A stretch of DNA of 64,000 nucleotides from Belnapia mucosa (GTDB lineage: Bacteria > Pseudomonadota > Alphaproteobacteria > Acetobacterales > Acetobacteraceae). The stretch lies in the NCBI RefSeq assembly GCF_016775475.1, contig NZ_JAEUXJ010000001.1:868001-932000 (forward strand), written 5' to 3'. This document shows, piece after piece, positions 45,072 to 52,720 of this stretch. The first letter of the stretch is position 1. The number at the start of each line of letters is the position of its first letter. The position numbers and the translations under genes were made by a program. The notes under the pieces are model-generated. The model had not been told where the DNA came from. It ran no database searches and saw nothing but the letters and a program-made list of their open reading frames with translations.

Positions 45072-45338
45072 ATGCGAGGGCGCCTCTGGCTGGCGGTCCT
45101 CTACGCCTGTCCTCAATGTGCCTTGGCTTTCGCTCAGGCTCGTGCCGAGGCCACTATCCCCATGGTTGCTGAGGTCGGCGTTGCCGCACCGCTCTTAGCC
45201 CTCCCACCGAGACCACCTCTCCGAGTTCGGCCCGATATCGAGCGGACGAATTTCGGCTGGGTCGCCTTGCTTGGGCTAAGCAGCCTTACCGCAGCCAACT
45301 CCCAACGGAGACCGGCGATTCAAAGCGACCGGCGATAA
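45072..45338 (+). CDS. Small exported protein with WGxxG-like tail
   Basis: 88-residue protein starting MRGRLWLAVLYACPQCALAF, a signal peptide, after GGGAGGGAG. Near the end is FGWVALLGLSSLTAANSQRR: a Trp-led hydrophobic stretch followed by basic residues. This recalls the GW..GL.GL..L.RRR tails of small alphaproteobacterial exported proteins (WGxxGxxG type). The match is loose. Function unknown. Confidence 0.5.
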   Translation: MRGRLWLAVLYACPQCALAFAQARAEATIPMVAEVGVAAPLLALPPRPPLRVRPDIERTNFGWVALLGLSSLTAANSQRRPAIQSDRR

Positions 45339-45463
45339 CCACCGAGCGGAGTTCAGCGCTGGCGGTAGTGGTAGTCCGCCAGGGTCCCCGGGCAGGCGGG
45401 GCCGATACGCTAGCCTGCATCGCGTTCGACTTTTACCGGAACCGAAAGCGGAAGGACGACACC

Positions 45464-45655
45464 ATGGACAAGGATCGCATCTCAGGCGCGGCCAACAAGG
45501 CGAAAGGTGCCGTGAAGGACGCCGTTGGCTCGGCGACCGGTGACACTAAGACGCAGGCCGAGGGCAAGATGGACAAAGCCAAGGGCTCGGCCCAGAGCGC
45601 GGCTGGTGGCGTCAAAGACGCGGCGCGCAATGCAACGGATAAGGCCAAAGGCTGA
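45464..45655 (+). CDS. CsbD family stress protein
   Basis: 63-residue protein starting MDKDRISGAANKAKGAVKDA after GGAAGGACGAC. It has the CsbD repeat pattern of Lys, Gly and Ala with GDTKTQAEGKMDKAKGSAQS and ends TDKAKG. Such small hydrophilic proteins are induced by general stress in many bacteria; the mechanism is unknown. ABM copy 4 follows about 220 bases later in the same direction. Confidence 0.85.
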   Translation: MDKDRISGAANKAKGAVKDAVGSATGDTKTQAEGKMDKAKGSAQSAAGGVKDAARNATDKAKG

Positions 45656-45875
45656 TTAGGCGGAGGTCTGCGGCGGCGTCTCGGCGCTCAGGTTTCCCAT
45701 AACCCGATCCGGCTATCGACGGACGAGACCCGCTGCGATCGCGCTCCGGCAGCCATGAGGCCCCTCCCTGCGGTTACCGCCTGCTCAGCCTCTCCACGCG
45801 TTGGCGTCCGTCGAGTGCTCCTGGCCAGAGCGGAGACGCCCTCCGGGCAGGCCGGGCGACGCGGGAGGCAGGGCC

Positions 45876-46502
45876 ATGTACGTGGTGATCCGCAGGACCA
45901 AACTCAGCGGCTCCGCCGAGGAGGTGGTGCGACGGACGCGCGACCACATCGTGCCGCTCGTTGACAGACGGCCCGGTTTCCGCGGCTACTGCGCATTCGT
46001 CACGGAGGAGGGCAACACCGCCTTTTCGGTCGGCATATTCGACGACAAGGACGCGGCGATGCAGGCCGACCAGCGCGTGAGGGAATGGATTGAGGCCAAC
46101 ATGCGCGACCTCATGCCCGAGGCGCCGGAGGTTGTGGCCGGGGAGACCGTTTTTGACTCCATTGCACACCCGCAGGGGCAGACGACGGACCGGCGGCCGC
46201 CCCTCTTTATTGTCGTCCGCACCTACCGCGGGCTACCTGGGCAAGCTGAGGCCATGCATTCGGCGGTAAGCCAGCACACGCTCCCAGCCATCATGGACGC
46301 ACCGGGCTTCCGCGGCTTCTACGCCTTCCGGGACGAGGCCGCACCGGACCGCGCCATTTCCGTCTCGCTATTCGACAGCCGCGAGCATGCGACACACTCG
46401 CATGAGGAAGTGCTGAGCATCATGCGCGAGCAACTGGGCGAGATGGCGTACCGGGAGCCGCAGGTGACCATGGGTGAGACGGCGGTGCTGGCGGCGGTAT
46501 AG
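45876..46502 (+). CDS. Tandem ABM-like protein, copy 4
   Basis: 208-residue protein starting MYVVIRRTKLSGSAEEV after GGGAGGCAGG. First half: GFRGYCAFVTEEGNTAFSVG, then PEAPEVVAGETV. Second half: LFIVVRTYRGLPG, then GFRGFYAFRDEA and AISVSLFDSREHA. The end is TAVLAAV. Both halves look intact, and the linker of about 20 residues matches those of copies 3 and 5. Unknown ligand or reaction. Confidence 0.7.
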   Translation: MYVVIRRTKLSGSAEEVVRRTRDHIVPLVDRRPGFRGYCAFVTEEGNTAFSVGIFDDKDAAMQADQRVREWIEANMRDLMPEAPEVVAGETVFDSIAHPQGQTTDRRPPLFIVVRTYRGLPGQAEAMHSAVSQHTLPAIMDAPGFRGFYAFRDEAAPDRAISVSLFDSREHATHSHEEVLSIMREQLGEMAYREPQVTMGETAVLAAV

Positions 46503-46589
46503 GGCACCGTCGGGGAGACGTTCTTGGTCGGGCGGCGCTGCTGCGCAATGCTGCTAAAAGCCCCCGGCATCCCGGGCCATACTGCCCGG

Positions 46590-47516
46590 CTAGTTAGCCC
46601 CAGGCGCAGCCCGATCTAGCAGCCGCACGAGAATACGACGGCCGTCTGCCGGGTCCACCCAGACCCGCCCCGGCCGGGCAAGGGCGACCAGCAGCCGCAT
46701 GCCCAAGCTCCGCCCATTGCAAGTTGCCGGGTCGAACCCGGGCGGGAACCCCGGACCTTTGTCTGAGACGGCCAGCACGGCACCGCCACCCTCGGCCTCG
46801 CTCCCCGGATGAAGTTCTACAAGCACTGGGCCAGCGCCATGCTTCATAGCATTGGCGACGAGTTCCGCCACGATCAGCCCAAGGCGGGGCAGCAAGCCGA
46901 TGGGCACCGCAGCCGCGGCGCTCGGCTCTGCCTGCAGTGCCACCTCGCGCTCCACCACTAATCCATCCCGGACGGCAGTTGGACAGAGCTTGCGCACGAG
47001 AGCGTCGAGGTAGGCCACTGCATCCGGCGTGCCTTCCATTGTCGGCCGGAGCGCCGCGGCGCCATGGAGATGGCGGTGCGCCTCGGCCGCGACCACCACG
47101 TTCGATGCTGCTGCGCAGATCGCCTCCTTGGCTGCGCCGTCCGGCGCGGCTGCCGCTTGCAACAACAGCGTGCTGTGGACCAGTTGCAGCCAGTTAGCGA
47201 CGCGGTGGTCGGCCTCGCGCGCGAGGAGCCGTTGCTCGGCCAACGCTACATTAGCGCGGCGGAGACGTTTCCGGGCATCCGCCGCGATGCGCATGTGCGC
47301 TTTCGTTCGGCGGTCCTTTTGTGCCTTGGCAGGACGGGGCGTCGGCGAGGTGAGAGCGGGGCCGCCGGGGGCGTCCCAGGTTCGTTCGCCGGGTGGCATC
47401 GGGAGGCGCCAGTAGCCATGGCCGGGCGTCCTAGCGCCAAGCTCGCCCGTCGCCGATGCTATGTCCGGTGCGGACCCGCTTGGGGCAGGTGACCTCAAGG
47501 ATGCGCGGTGGTCCAT
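46590..47516 (-). CDS. Sensor histidine kinase, HisKA_2 type, without membrane segments
   Basis: 308-residue cytoplasmic kinase starting MDHRASLRSPAPSGSAPD. The first ~70 residues are low-complexity and Pro-rich, followed by a basic coiled coil (75-100), the phospho-accepting His104 in READHRVANWLQLVHS, the N-box LIVAELVANAMKHGAGPVLV (Asn222) and the G-box AVSDKGPGFPPGF with LGMRLLVALA. No sensor domain is visible, so its input must come from the N-terminal part or a partner. A further-open frame upstream is not supported. The relic at 37279 is its closest relative here. Confidence 0.82.
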   Translation of the reverse strand: MDHRASLRSPAPSGSAPDIASATGELGARTPGHGYWRLPMPPGERTWDAPGGPALTSPTPRPAKAQKDRRTKAHMRIAADARKRLRRANVALAEQRLLAREADHRVANWLQLVHSTLLLQAAAAPDGAAKEAICAAASNVVVAAEAHRHLHGAAALRPTMEGTPDAVAYLDALVRKLCPTAVRDGLVVEREVALQAEPSAAAAVPIGLLPRLGLIVAELVANAMKHGAGPVLVELHPGSEAEGGGAVLAVSDKGPGFPPGFDPATCNGRSLGMRLLVALARPGRVWVDPADGRRILVRLLDRAAPGAN

Positions 47517-47754
47517 GGACGATCCGCCCGTGTGAAAGCTGATTGCCACCCGAGCGTAACGTTTTTTTGAAAAAATCGGATCGGTTTTTCCCGTCCCCCA
47601 TGGGTTTGCGCCAAGTGGGGTAGAGAATGTGGCGATTTGGCAACAGTGGTGTGAGTTGAAACGGCCACAGTGGTGACCCATCGCCGGTATGTTCGGCCTC
47701 GGCGACGAGGACTCGAATAGCCTCGTCGTCGATACTCCGCTCGCTGCCGATCGG

Positions 47755-48120
47755 TTAGTTGCGGACCATGCTTTTGAGCGTCCACATGCGGCTGCGCGGC
47801 ACGCCGGGGTCGAGATCGGGCGCGCTGGCCACCCGCACCTCGACATCCGGGTCGTAGAGCCCCTGACGCCCGACGACGGTTAGGCGGAGGTCTGGCGCCA
47901 CCCTCTTGCAGTCTCGGGTGGCGATGCGCTCGAAACCGGCGCGATCGCCCCCATCTTCGGCGCGGCGCAGCATGGTGATCTGCTCCTGGCGGGCGCACAG
48001 CACGGTTGCCTCGGTGGTGAAGATCGGCCGGTCGAAGCGCACCGCGTCCTGCGCGACAGCGCCTTGGTACGCCGCGCCACAGAGGTTCGCAGCCGCCAAG
48101 AGAAGAACAACTTTACGCAT
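47755..48120 (-). CDS. Hypothetical exported protein
   Basis: 121-residue protein starting MRKVVLLLAAANLCGAAYQG with a signal peptide, likely cleaved after AVAQ near residue 24. The mature part has two Cys (TVLCARQEQ and TRDCKRV), which could form a disulfide in the periplasm, and a later RLTVVGRQGLYDPDVEVRVA. The start follows GGGAGCGAGGC. No family recognised. Confidence 0.65.
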   Translation of the reverse strand: MRKVVLLLAAANLCGAAYQGAVAQDAVRFDRPIFTTEATVLCARQEQITMLRRAEDGGDRAGFERIATRDCKRVAPDLRLTVVGRQGLYDPDVEVRVASAPDLDPGVPRSRMWTLKSMVRN

Positions 48121-48598
48121 GCCTCGCTCCCGCAATCCACGCCAGCGCATCATAGCCAAGCCACAACCTCTGGGTGATCATACGGCGGAGAGGGAGACGA
48201 TCGCTTGAAGCGCATACTGCATTCGTGAAGGGTTCATCGGCTTCACCGGGTGGTCATTGGGAATGTATGGCTTGGGAATACCTCGACCGTCTGACGCGTT
48301 GCGCTTCCTCCTTGGGGTCGTCCTTGACCGGCTTGCTCCAATTTTTGGCAGAACCGTCCATACTCTGCGGTTCACAGTCATCTCCGACTACGGCCCGAGC
48401 AAGGCACCCTAAGCAAGCCGGAGCTTCGGCGCGCACGCTGGTGTTGGACGGCAGCCCTGCCCAGCACGGCAAAGGTTCTTTCGGCGAGTAGCCGCCATGA
48501 GGCGGATGGTCTGTGACCGGCGGTAAGCAGGCTCCCACGGAGCGACGGCGGTGCCCAGCACCATCGCCACCTCCCTAAGCCGCCCCGCTGCATTGGTC
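48121..48598. other. Region holding kinase and lpxD relics
   Basis: About 480 bases between the exported protein and the csp gene. The right half consists of the degraded end of a sensor kinase and the lpxD tail listed separately. The left half shows nothing recognisable. Confidence 0.5.
48330..48530 (+). pseudogene. Relics of sensor-kinase 3' end and lpxD tail
   Basis: 48345-48414 matches the last ~24 codons of the kinase at 27048-28091 (ending in the sequence for GPSKAP and a stop). 48436-48525 matches the LpxD C-terminus (GSPAQ, then RRMVCDRR after frameshifts). The order and spacing equal those at 28070-28200. The relics lie just downstream of the intact, oppositely oriented csp gene. 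Confidence 0.75.
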
Positions 48599-48802
48599 TT
48601 AGGCGAGCCTGAGGTTCGCCGCCGCCTGCTTGCCACGTTCGGTCACCACCTCGTAGGTGACCTTCTGCCCTTCATCGAGGCCGTTCAGGCCCGCAGCTTG
48701 CACGGCAGTGATGTGGACGAACACGTCCTGTCCACCACCTTCGGGTTGGATAAAGCCGAAGCCCTTTTGAGCGTTGAACCACTTCACGGTGCCGCTGGCC
48801 AT
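48599..48802 (-). CDS. Cold-shock protein (CspA family)
   Basis: 67-residue cold-shock domain protein, a full-length single domain. RNP1 is KGFGFIQ and RNP2 is VFVHI, the two single-stranded nucleic-acid binding motifs; aromatic residues of the binding face (Trp10-like in VKWFN, Phe residues) are present. It acts as an RNA chaperone. A GGGAGAG site precedes the ATG and a long leader may lie upstream. Two 3' relics of the gene are at 28278 and 41977. Confidence 0.93.
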   Translation of the reverse strand: MASGTVKWFNAQKGFGFIQPEGGGQDVFVHITAVQAAGLNGLDEGQKVTYEVVTERGKQAAANLRLA

Positions 48803-49004
48803 GTGACGCTCTCCCGGTTTCGTAGGGGAGTGTGGTCTCGATGGGCGCCAACCGCAAACCCCGCGAGCCCAGCAAATAGACCGACAATCTTGGCCAGGAG
48901 GAGAGTAAGCTGCCGTCCGCCCGCAGGATTGCTGATCGGTCCCTGTAGGCGCCGGATGGGCCGCGGCTCAATCCGGACAGTCAGCCCAATGTGGGAGAAC
49001 GCAG

Positions 49005-49136
49005 ATGGCCAAGGGTCAGAAGCGCAGCGGCCGCGAGGTCAAGAAGCCCAAGCAGAACAAGGCGAAAGCCACAGCAACGGCATCGCCCTTTGTCCAACCG
49101 CCCACCAAACCGGTAGCGCCCGCCAGCAAAAAATAG
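49005..49136 (+). CDS. Very small basic conserved protein
   Basis: 43-residue protein MAKGQKRSGREVKKPKQNKA and a Pro/Ala/Lys-rich rest ending ASKK. It is of the MAKGQxRxxREAKKPK type, a short basic protein familiar from many Proteobacteria (as I recall it) and usually annotated hypothetical. It is divergent from csp. No strong ribosome binding site is evident. It could bind nucleic acid. Confidence 0.65.
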   Translation: MAKGQKRSGREVKKPKQNKAKATATASPFVQPPTKPVAPASKK

Positions 49137-49236
49137 TTCGTCCGACAGGGATGGCTGCCAGCCTCCACGGCTTGGTCACTACGCCGTTCGCGCTTTGGTA
49201 ACCTGCGCAGGTGAGCGTCCGCCCATATGGTCAGTC

Positions 49237-49536
49237 CTAGCGCCGCTCAGGCTCCCAACCCATCACATCTCTCTCAGCAACCGGCCGGAGGGCGGCAAAG
49301 TCGTATTCGTCGAACACTGTCTCTGCCAGCGCGTAGGGCGGGCCTTTGAGCCAACTCGGGTCGCGCCGTGGATCGACGACACTGGCCGTCTCCTTTCCAC
49401 CCAAGACGGACACGATCTCGGCCGCGTCGATCCGGATGGCGACCACCGTTCGAGCGCCAACGTCAGTGCAGCGCCACAGCCCGTGACCAGTGGTAAATGC
49501 TTGGCCGACGACGAACTCACTGTGCTTCATGCTCAT
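49237..49536 (-). CDS. Conserved hypothetical protein, second gene of a coupled pair
   Basis: 99-residue protein. It starts MSMKHSEFVVGQAFTTGHG, then LWRCTDVGARTVVAIRID, a beta-rich pattern with a Trp-Arg-Cys step, and ends with a stretch containing FDEYDFAALRPV. I recognise this as a recurrent family in Acetobacteraceae/Methylobacteriaceae genomes; its role is unknown. The ATG overlaps the stop of the preceding 354-residue gene (ATGA), so the two are translationally coupled. Confidence 0.7.
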   Translation of the reverse strand: MSMKHSEFVVGQAFTTGHGLWRCTDVGARTVVAIRIDAAEIVSVLGGKETASVVDPRRDPSWLKGPPYALAETVFDEYDFAALRPVAERDVMGWEPERR

Positions 49537-50597
49537 GCGGCGATCTCATCCTCGCCATCTTCATCATCGCCGTCATCGTCGTTATCGTCCAAACCGACAT
49601 CAAGATCGCGCCCGCGCTTAGCTCCTTGCTCGATCCTTGCCAGCGCGGACTGCGGGTCGGTCTCAACTATCGTCAAACCGGCGGCCCTGAGGCCACGGAT
49701 CAGCGCTGACTTCGCCCCAAGCGGCGGATAGGCATTCTTCGGCCCGGCGCACTGCTCGAACTGCCATACGCCATCCGCTACACGGTGCAGTGCAGCGAGT
49801 AGTGGAGGGTCGTCGGATACGAGGAGCACGGTCAGGCCGCGGACGAGATTGACGTGGTACTTGGCCGCTCCCCAATCGGGCAGCGCCACGCAGTTTTGGA
49901 AGCTCCGCGCAATTCGTTGGAGTTCGTCCGTGGTTCTGACAAGGCGGAAGGGTTCAGGCACGGCGAAGCCCGGATCGGGCACCGCGATCCGTGCAAGTGC
50001 CATTCTGATACGCCGCGCCACCGCAGGCATACCGGCCCCAGACGGGAGCCGCATATCCTCGTCTCGCAGAACGCCGTGAGCGCGTAGAAGCGACATCATG
50101 CAGTTTACGCTGTCGAGAACGTAGCTATTCTCCCGGATGGCGGTCCGCAGAGCGGCGGTGGCGGGGTCCATTTCCGACAGCGTTTCGTAGTAGGCGATCC
50201 GGTCTGTGGTCAGATCGTCATCGAGGAGCGCGTCGGCGAATGGGCCGCGGCAGATTTGACCGAGACGTTCGTAAAAGCGCCTGCTTAATACGCGCTCGCC
50301 AGCAGTGTCGAGTGCTCGGTAGAGACGCGCAGGGCAGTTCGGTAAAGCGGCACGTAGGAGCTTGCGCGGATCACTACCGTCGATGACCTCGGCGACCTCC
50401 ACGTCGGGGCGCAAGGCGTCTGGCGCGAGATGGAGGAAGGCGCCAACTGCATGCACTGCTTCCCGCGGTGCGAGGATCAGCCGCGAAACCAGTGAAGGGC
50501 GAACGCGCACCAGGGAGGCCATCCTCGGCGCGAGATCACCAAAGACAAGGAGGAGCGGCGCGCGCTCCTTGGCCGAGTCATTTCGATTCCAATTCAT
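49533..50597 (-). CDS. Hypothetical protein with PcfJ-like motif and acidic tail
   Basis: 354-residue protein starting MNWNRNDSAKERAPLLLVFG. The N-terminal two thirds are helical. Residues about 245-305 read ELQRIARSFQNCVALPDWGA, LVRGLTVLLVSDDPP, then WQFEQCAGPKNAYPP; this order (Cys after a helix, basic strand, Q..G..N) recalls the PcfJ-like domain of mobile elements, but the match is my impression only. The last ~25 residues are very acidic (DDNDDDGDDEDGEDEIAA). It is coupled by ATGA to the next gene. A relic of its tail lies at 29588. Confidence 0.6.
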   Translation of the reverse strand: MNWNRNDSAKERAPLLLVFGDLAPRMASLVRVRPSLVSRLILAPREAVHAVGAFLHLAPDALRPDVEVAEVIDGSDPRKLLRAALPNCPARLYRALDTAGERVLSRRFYERLGQICRGPFADALLDDDLTTDRIAYYETLSEMDPATAALRTAIRENSYVLDSVNCMMSLLRAHGVLRDEDMRLPSGAGMPAVARRIRMALARIAVPDPGFAVPEPFRLVRTTDELQRIARSFQNCVALPDWGAAKYHVNLVRGLTVLLVSDDPPLLAALHRVADGVWQFEQCAGPKNAYPPLGAKSALIRGLRAAGLTIVETDPQSALARIEQGAKRGRDLDVGLDDNDDDGDDEDGEDEIAA

Positions 50598-50664
50598 ACA
50601 TTCGTAATACCGGAAAGCCGAAATCTGTCGAGGCAATCAGGGTCACACTTTGCTGAGCTTTCGA

Positions 50665-50988
50665 TTATGTTGGTGGGACCGCCTGAGGTTCGCATTCGCA
50701 TACCGATGTTGACGGCGGCGATCCTGCGGCAGGGGAAAGAGGAAGCTCCACGCTTTGGCTGTCGAACGCCTGGGTGGGGAGCAATTCGGCCGCTGATCTG
50801 CCACGGTCGATGACCCATGCCAGGGCGCCCGGCAGCAACGACTTGATCGGCAACCAGAGGGTATGACCTGCCAAGCGCACCCGCGTGAGCCCCGGCGCAA
50901 GTTCCGGGTTGGGCATGGCCTCCGCTACTCCGAGAGGCGATGCGCCAGGATGTCTGCGGCGATAGGTGCGCTGCCGTTTCTCAGCCAT
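50665..50988 (-). CDS. Hypothetical protein
   Basis: 107-residue protein starting MAEKRQRTYRRRHPGASPLG, with a basic N-terminus and a core TRVRLAGHTLWLPIKSLLPG then ALAWVIDRGRSAAELLPTQA. A GGAGGAA site precedes the ATG. It lies upstream of the coupled pair on the same strand, so it may be co-transcribed. No family recognised. Confidence 0.5.
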   Translation of the reverse strand: MAEKRQRTYRRRHPGASPLGVAEAMPNPELAPGLTRVRLAGHTLWLPIKSLLPGALAWVIDRGRSAAELLPTQAFDSQSVELPLSPAAGSPPSTSVCECEPQAVPPT

Positions 50989-51240
50989 CAGTATTCCTCC
51001 GTCCTCATCGGAACCATGCAGGTCGCCTCACTGTTAAAGCGCCGGTACATTGGACGGGCCGGGCCACGCATTTTGGCGCATTTGTCCCACCAGCAAATCG
51101 GCGCCCTCGGCCGCATAGGCACTCAACCTGCCGTCCGAATGAACTCTCGTGATGTTCGCTGGTTGGGCCAATCTAGGCGCTCAGATACCTGCGATCTGTG
51201 AGTGCGGGCCTGGGTTCCCGAGCGCCAGGGGGAACGGCTG

Positions 51241-51696
51241 ATGGACGTGCTGGTCGTGGAGGACAAGCCGCTGATCCGCGAGGCGGTCGCCCGCGATCTA
51301 CAACAGGCGGGGTTCCAGATCGAGGAAGCCGCCACCGCCGAAGCTGCATTGGCTGCAATCGAAAAGGCCGCCGCCGCCGGGAGCGGGCCGCCGTTCGTGG
51401 TCGTAACCGGCCTCCATCTCGGCCCCGGTATGAACGGCTTGGCGCTCGCGGCGGAGGTGCAGCGGCGCTGGCCCGAGGTCGGCGTGGTCTATATGACGTG
51501 CCATCCCGACGCGCTTGACGGACATCTGCTCGGCCCGCGCGAGCACTATGTCGTAAAGCCTTTCGCGGCCGAGACGCTGCGGAACGCCGTGCGTCGCCTG
51601 ACGCCTGCCTTGGCGCTAGGCCGCATACCGCCCTTGGCTGGGCTGGGGCAGGTGGTTGCTGCCGCCCTCGGCCTGAGCGGCCCGAAGGGGCCATAG
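51241..51696 (+). CDS. Receiver-domain protein lacking the phospho-acceptor Asp
   Basis: 151-residue stand-alone receiver. It aligns along its length with the regulator at 5134-5499. The acidic residues are VEDK (one of the pair replaced by Lys9) and the position of the acceptor Asp is Gly57 (VVVTGLHLGPGMNG versus VVVTDVNLGTGMSG). Lys106 is kept (VVKPF). It therefore cannot be phosphorylated in the usual way and would be an atypical receiver or a decoy that binds a kinase. A C-terminal extension of about 30 residues follows. The start MDVLVVEDKPL follows AGGGGGAACGG. Confidence 0.8.
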   Translation: MDVLVVEDKPLIREAVARDLQQAGFQIEEAATAEAALAAIEKAAAAGSGPPFVVVTGLHLGPGMNGLALAAEVQRRWPEVGVVYMTCHPDALDGHLLGPREHYVVKPFAAETLRNAVRRLTPALALGRIPPLAGLGQVVAAALGLSGPKGP

Positions 51697-52050
51697 ATGG
51701 CTGCACTGCTCGTCTTGCTATAGCGACCGCGGCGTCGAGGCGTGCGCCAGGAAGTCCTCTATCGACTGCCGGGTAGGCGACCACCGGGTGCTCCATACCG
51801 GCGCCCACTCCAAGGGTATTCCGTGGCAGGAGGTGCAGGACCCGCTGCTCACCATCCCCAGAGGGATGCTGAGCATCACCCTGGAAGTGGCGTCACGCCA
51901 CTGCTTCGAGGTGGAGTTCGAGGGTGCCCCAACGAGCATTGGGCTGGAACGGAGCAGACCGCGCTCTGGAAGGAGTAGCACCTTCCGTCGGATTGGCTGC
52001 TTGCGGTGTTCGCCGACTTCTAACCCAGCTTGCCTATGCCGCGCTGCACA
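51697..52050. other. Intergenic region between convergent genes
   Basis: About 350 bases. On the plus strand a frame reads SIDCRVGDHRVLHTGAHSKG and continues to GMLSITLEVASRHCFEVEFE, which looks somewhat protein-like but has no credible start. It could be a relic. No terminator is clear. Confidence 0.35.
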
Positions 52051-52452
52051 TCAGCCCGTCATCGAGGCCGGTTCAACGATCTTCCAGTAGGAGTCTTTTC
52101 GAACCACCTTCCCGTCACGGAACTCGTAAAAGTCGCAGCCACGCACCTCGATGGACTTGCCCGTTGCAGCCACGGTGCCTCGTAAGGTCCACTTCGACAT
52201 GCCCGTGTCGGCCGCCACGTAGTGCTGGTCATCCGCATAGTGCACGTCAGGGATGCCGTCGAACCGCGATTGGAGCGCCGTTCGGACGGCAACGAAGCCT
52301 TTGTGGCGGCTACCCCATGGGTCTGGGCCGCGCGGCATCTCCAACACGCAGTCGTCGGCAAAGAAGGCCATCACGGCGTCCACGTCGTGGCTGTTGAAAG
52401 CGGCGAGGATGGCCTTCAAGAGGTCAATCGTCGGTATTGTCGTCGAAGCCAT
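52051..52452 (-). CDS. SnoaL-like / NTF2-like protein
   Basis: 133-residue protein starting MASTTIPTIDLLKAILAAFN after GGAGGAGAGG. The SnoaL pattern is clear: helix, HDVDAVMAFFADDCVLEMPR, a loop with GFVAVRTALQSRFDGIPDVH, then strands with KWTLRGTVAATGKSIEVRGC and FYEFRDGKVVRKDSYWK. Such proteins are cyclases, isomerases or small-molecule binding proteins. No signal peptide is present. It is divergent from the penicillin-binding protein gene. Confidence 0.8.
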   Translation of the reverse strand: MASTTIPTIDLLKAILAAFNSHDVDAVMAFFADDCVLEMPRGPDPWGSRHKGFVAVRTALQSRFDGIPDVHYADDQHYVAADTGMSKWTLRGTVAATGKSIEVRGCDFYEFRDGKVVRKDSYWKIVEPASMTG

Positions 52453-52720
52453 CCTCTCCTCCTCATCGCCTTCCAGCCCGATCATGCGTGGACGTGGGCA
52501 ACAACGCCACCTTTGCGGCCTCGGTGGCTCCGGTAGCGACCGGCTTGCCGCGCGGCAAAATGTGGATGCCCGAGACCGTCCTGCGCATCTAGCCCATGGG
52601 CGCGCCGCCACCTCACCGCTTTGTTGCAGGCTTGGCCCAGAGATCGCGGGCATGCTGTCCGCGGGTCCGCCGCGGCCATCTGGACCGCTTCGGAAACGTT
52701 CACCTGTGGGGGTCGCACCG

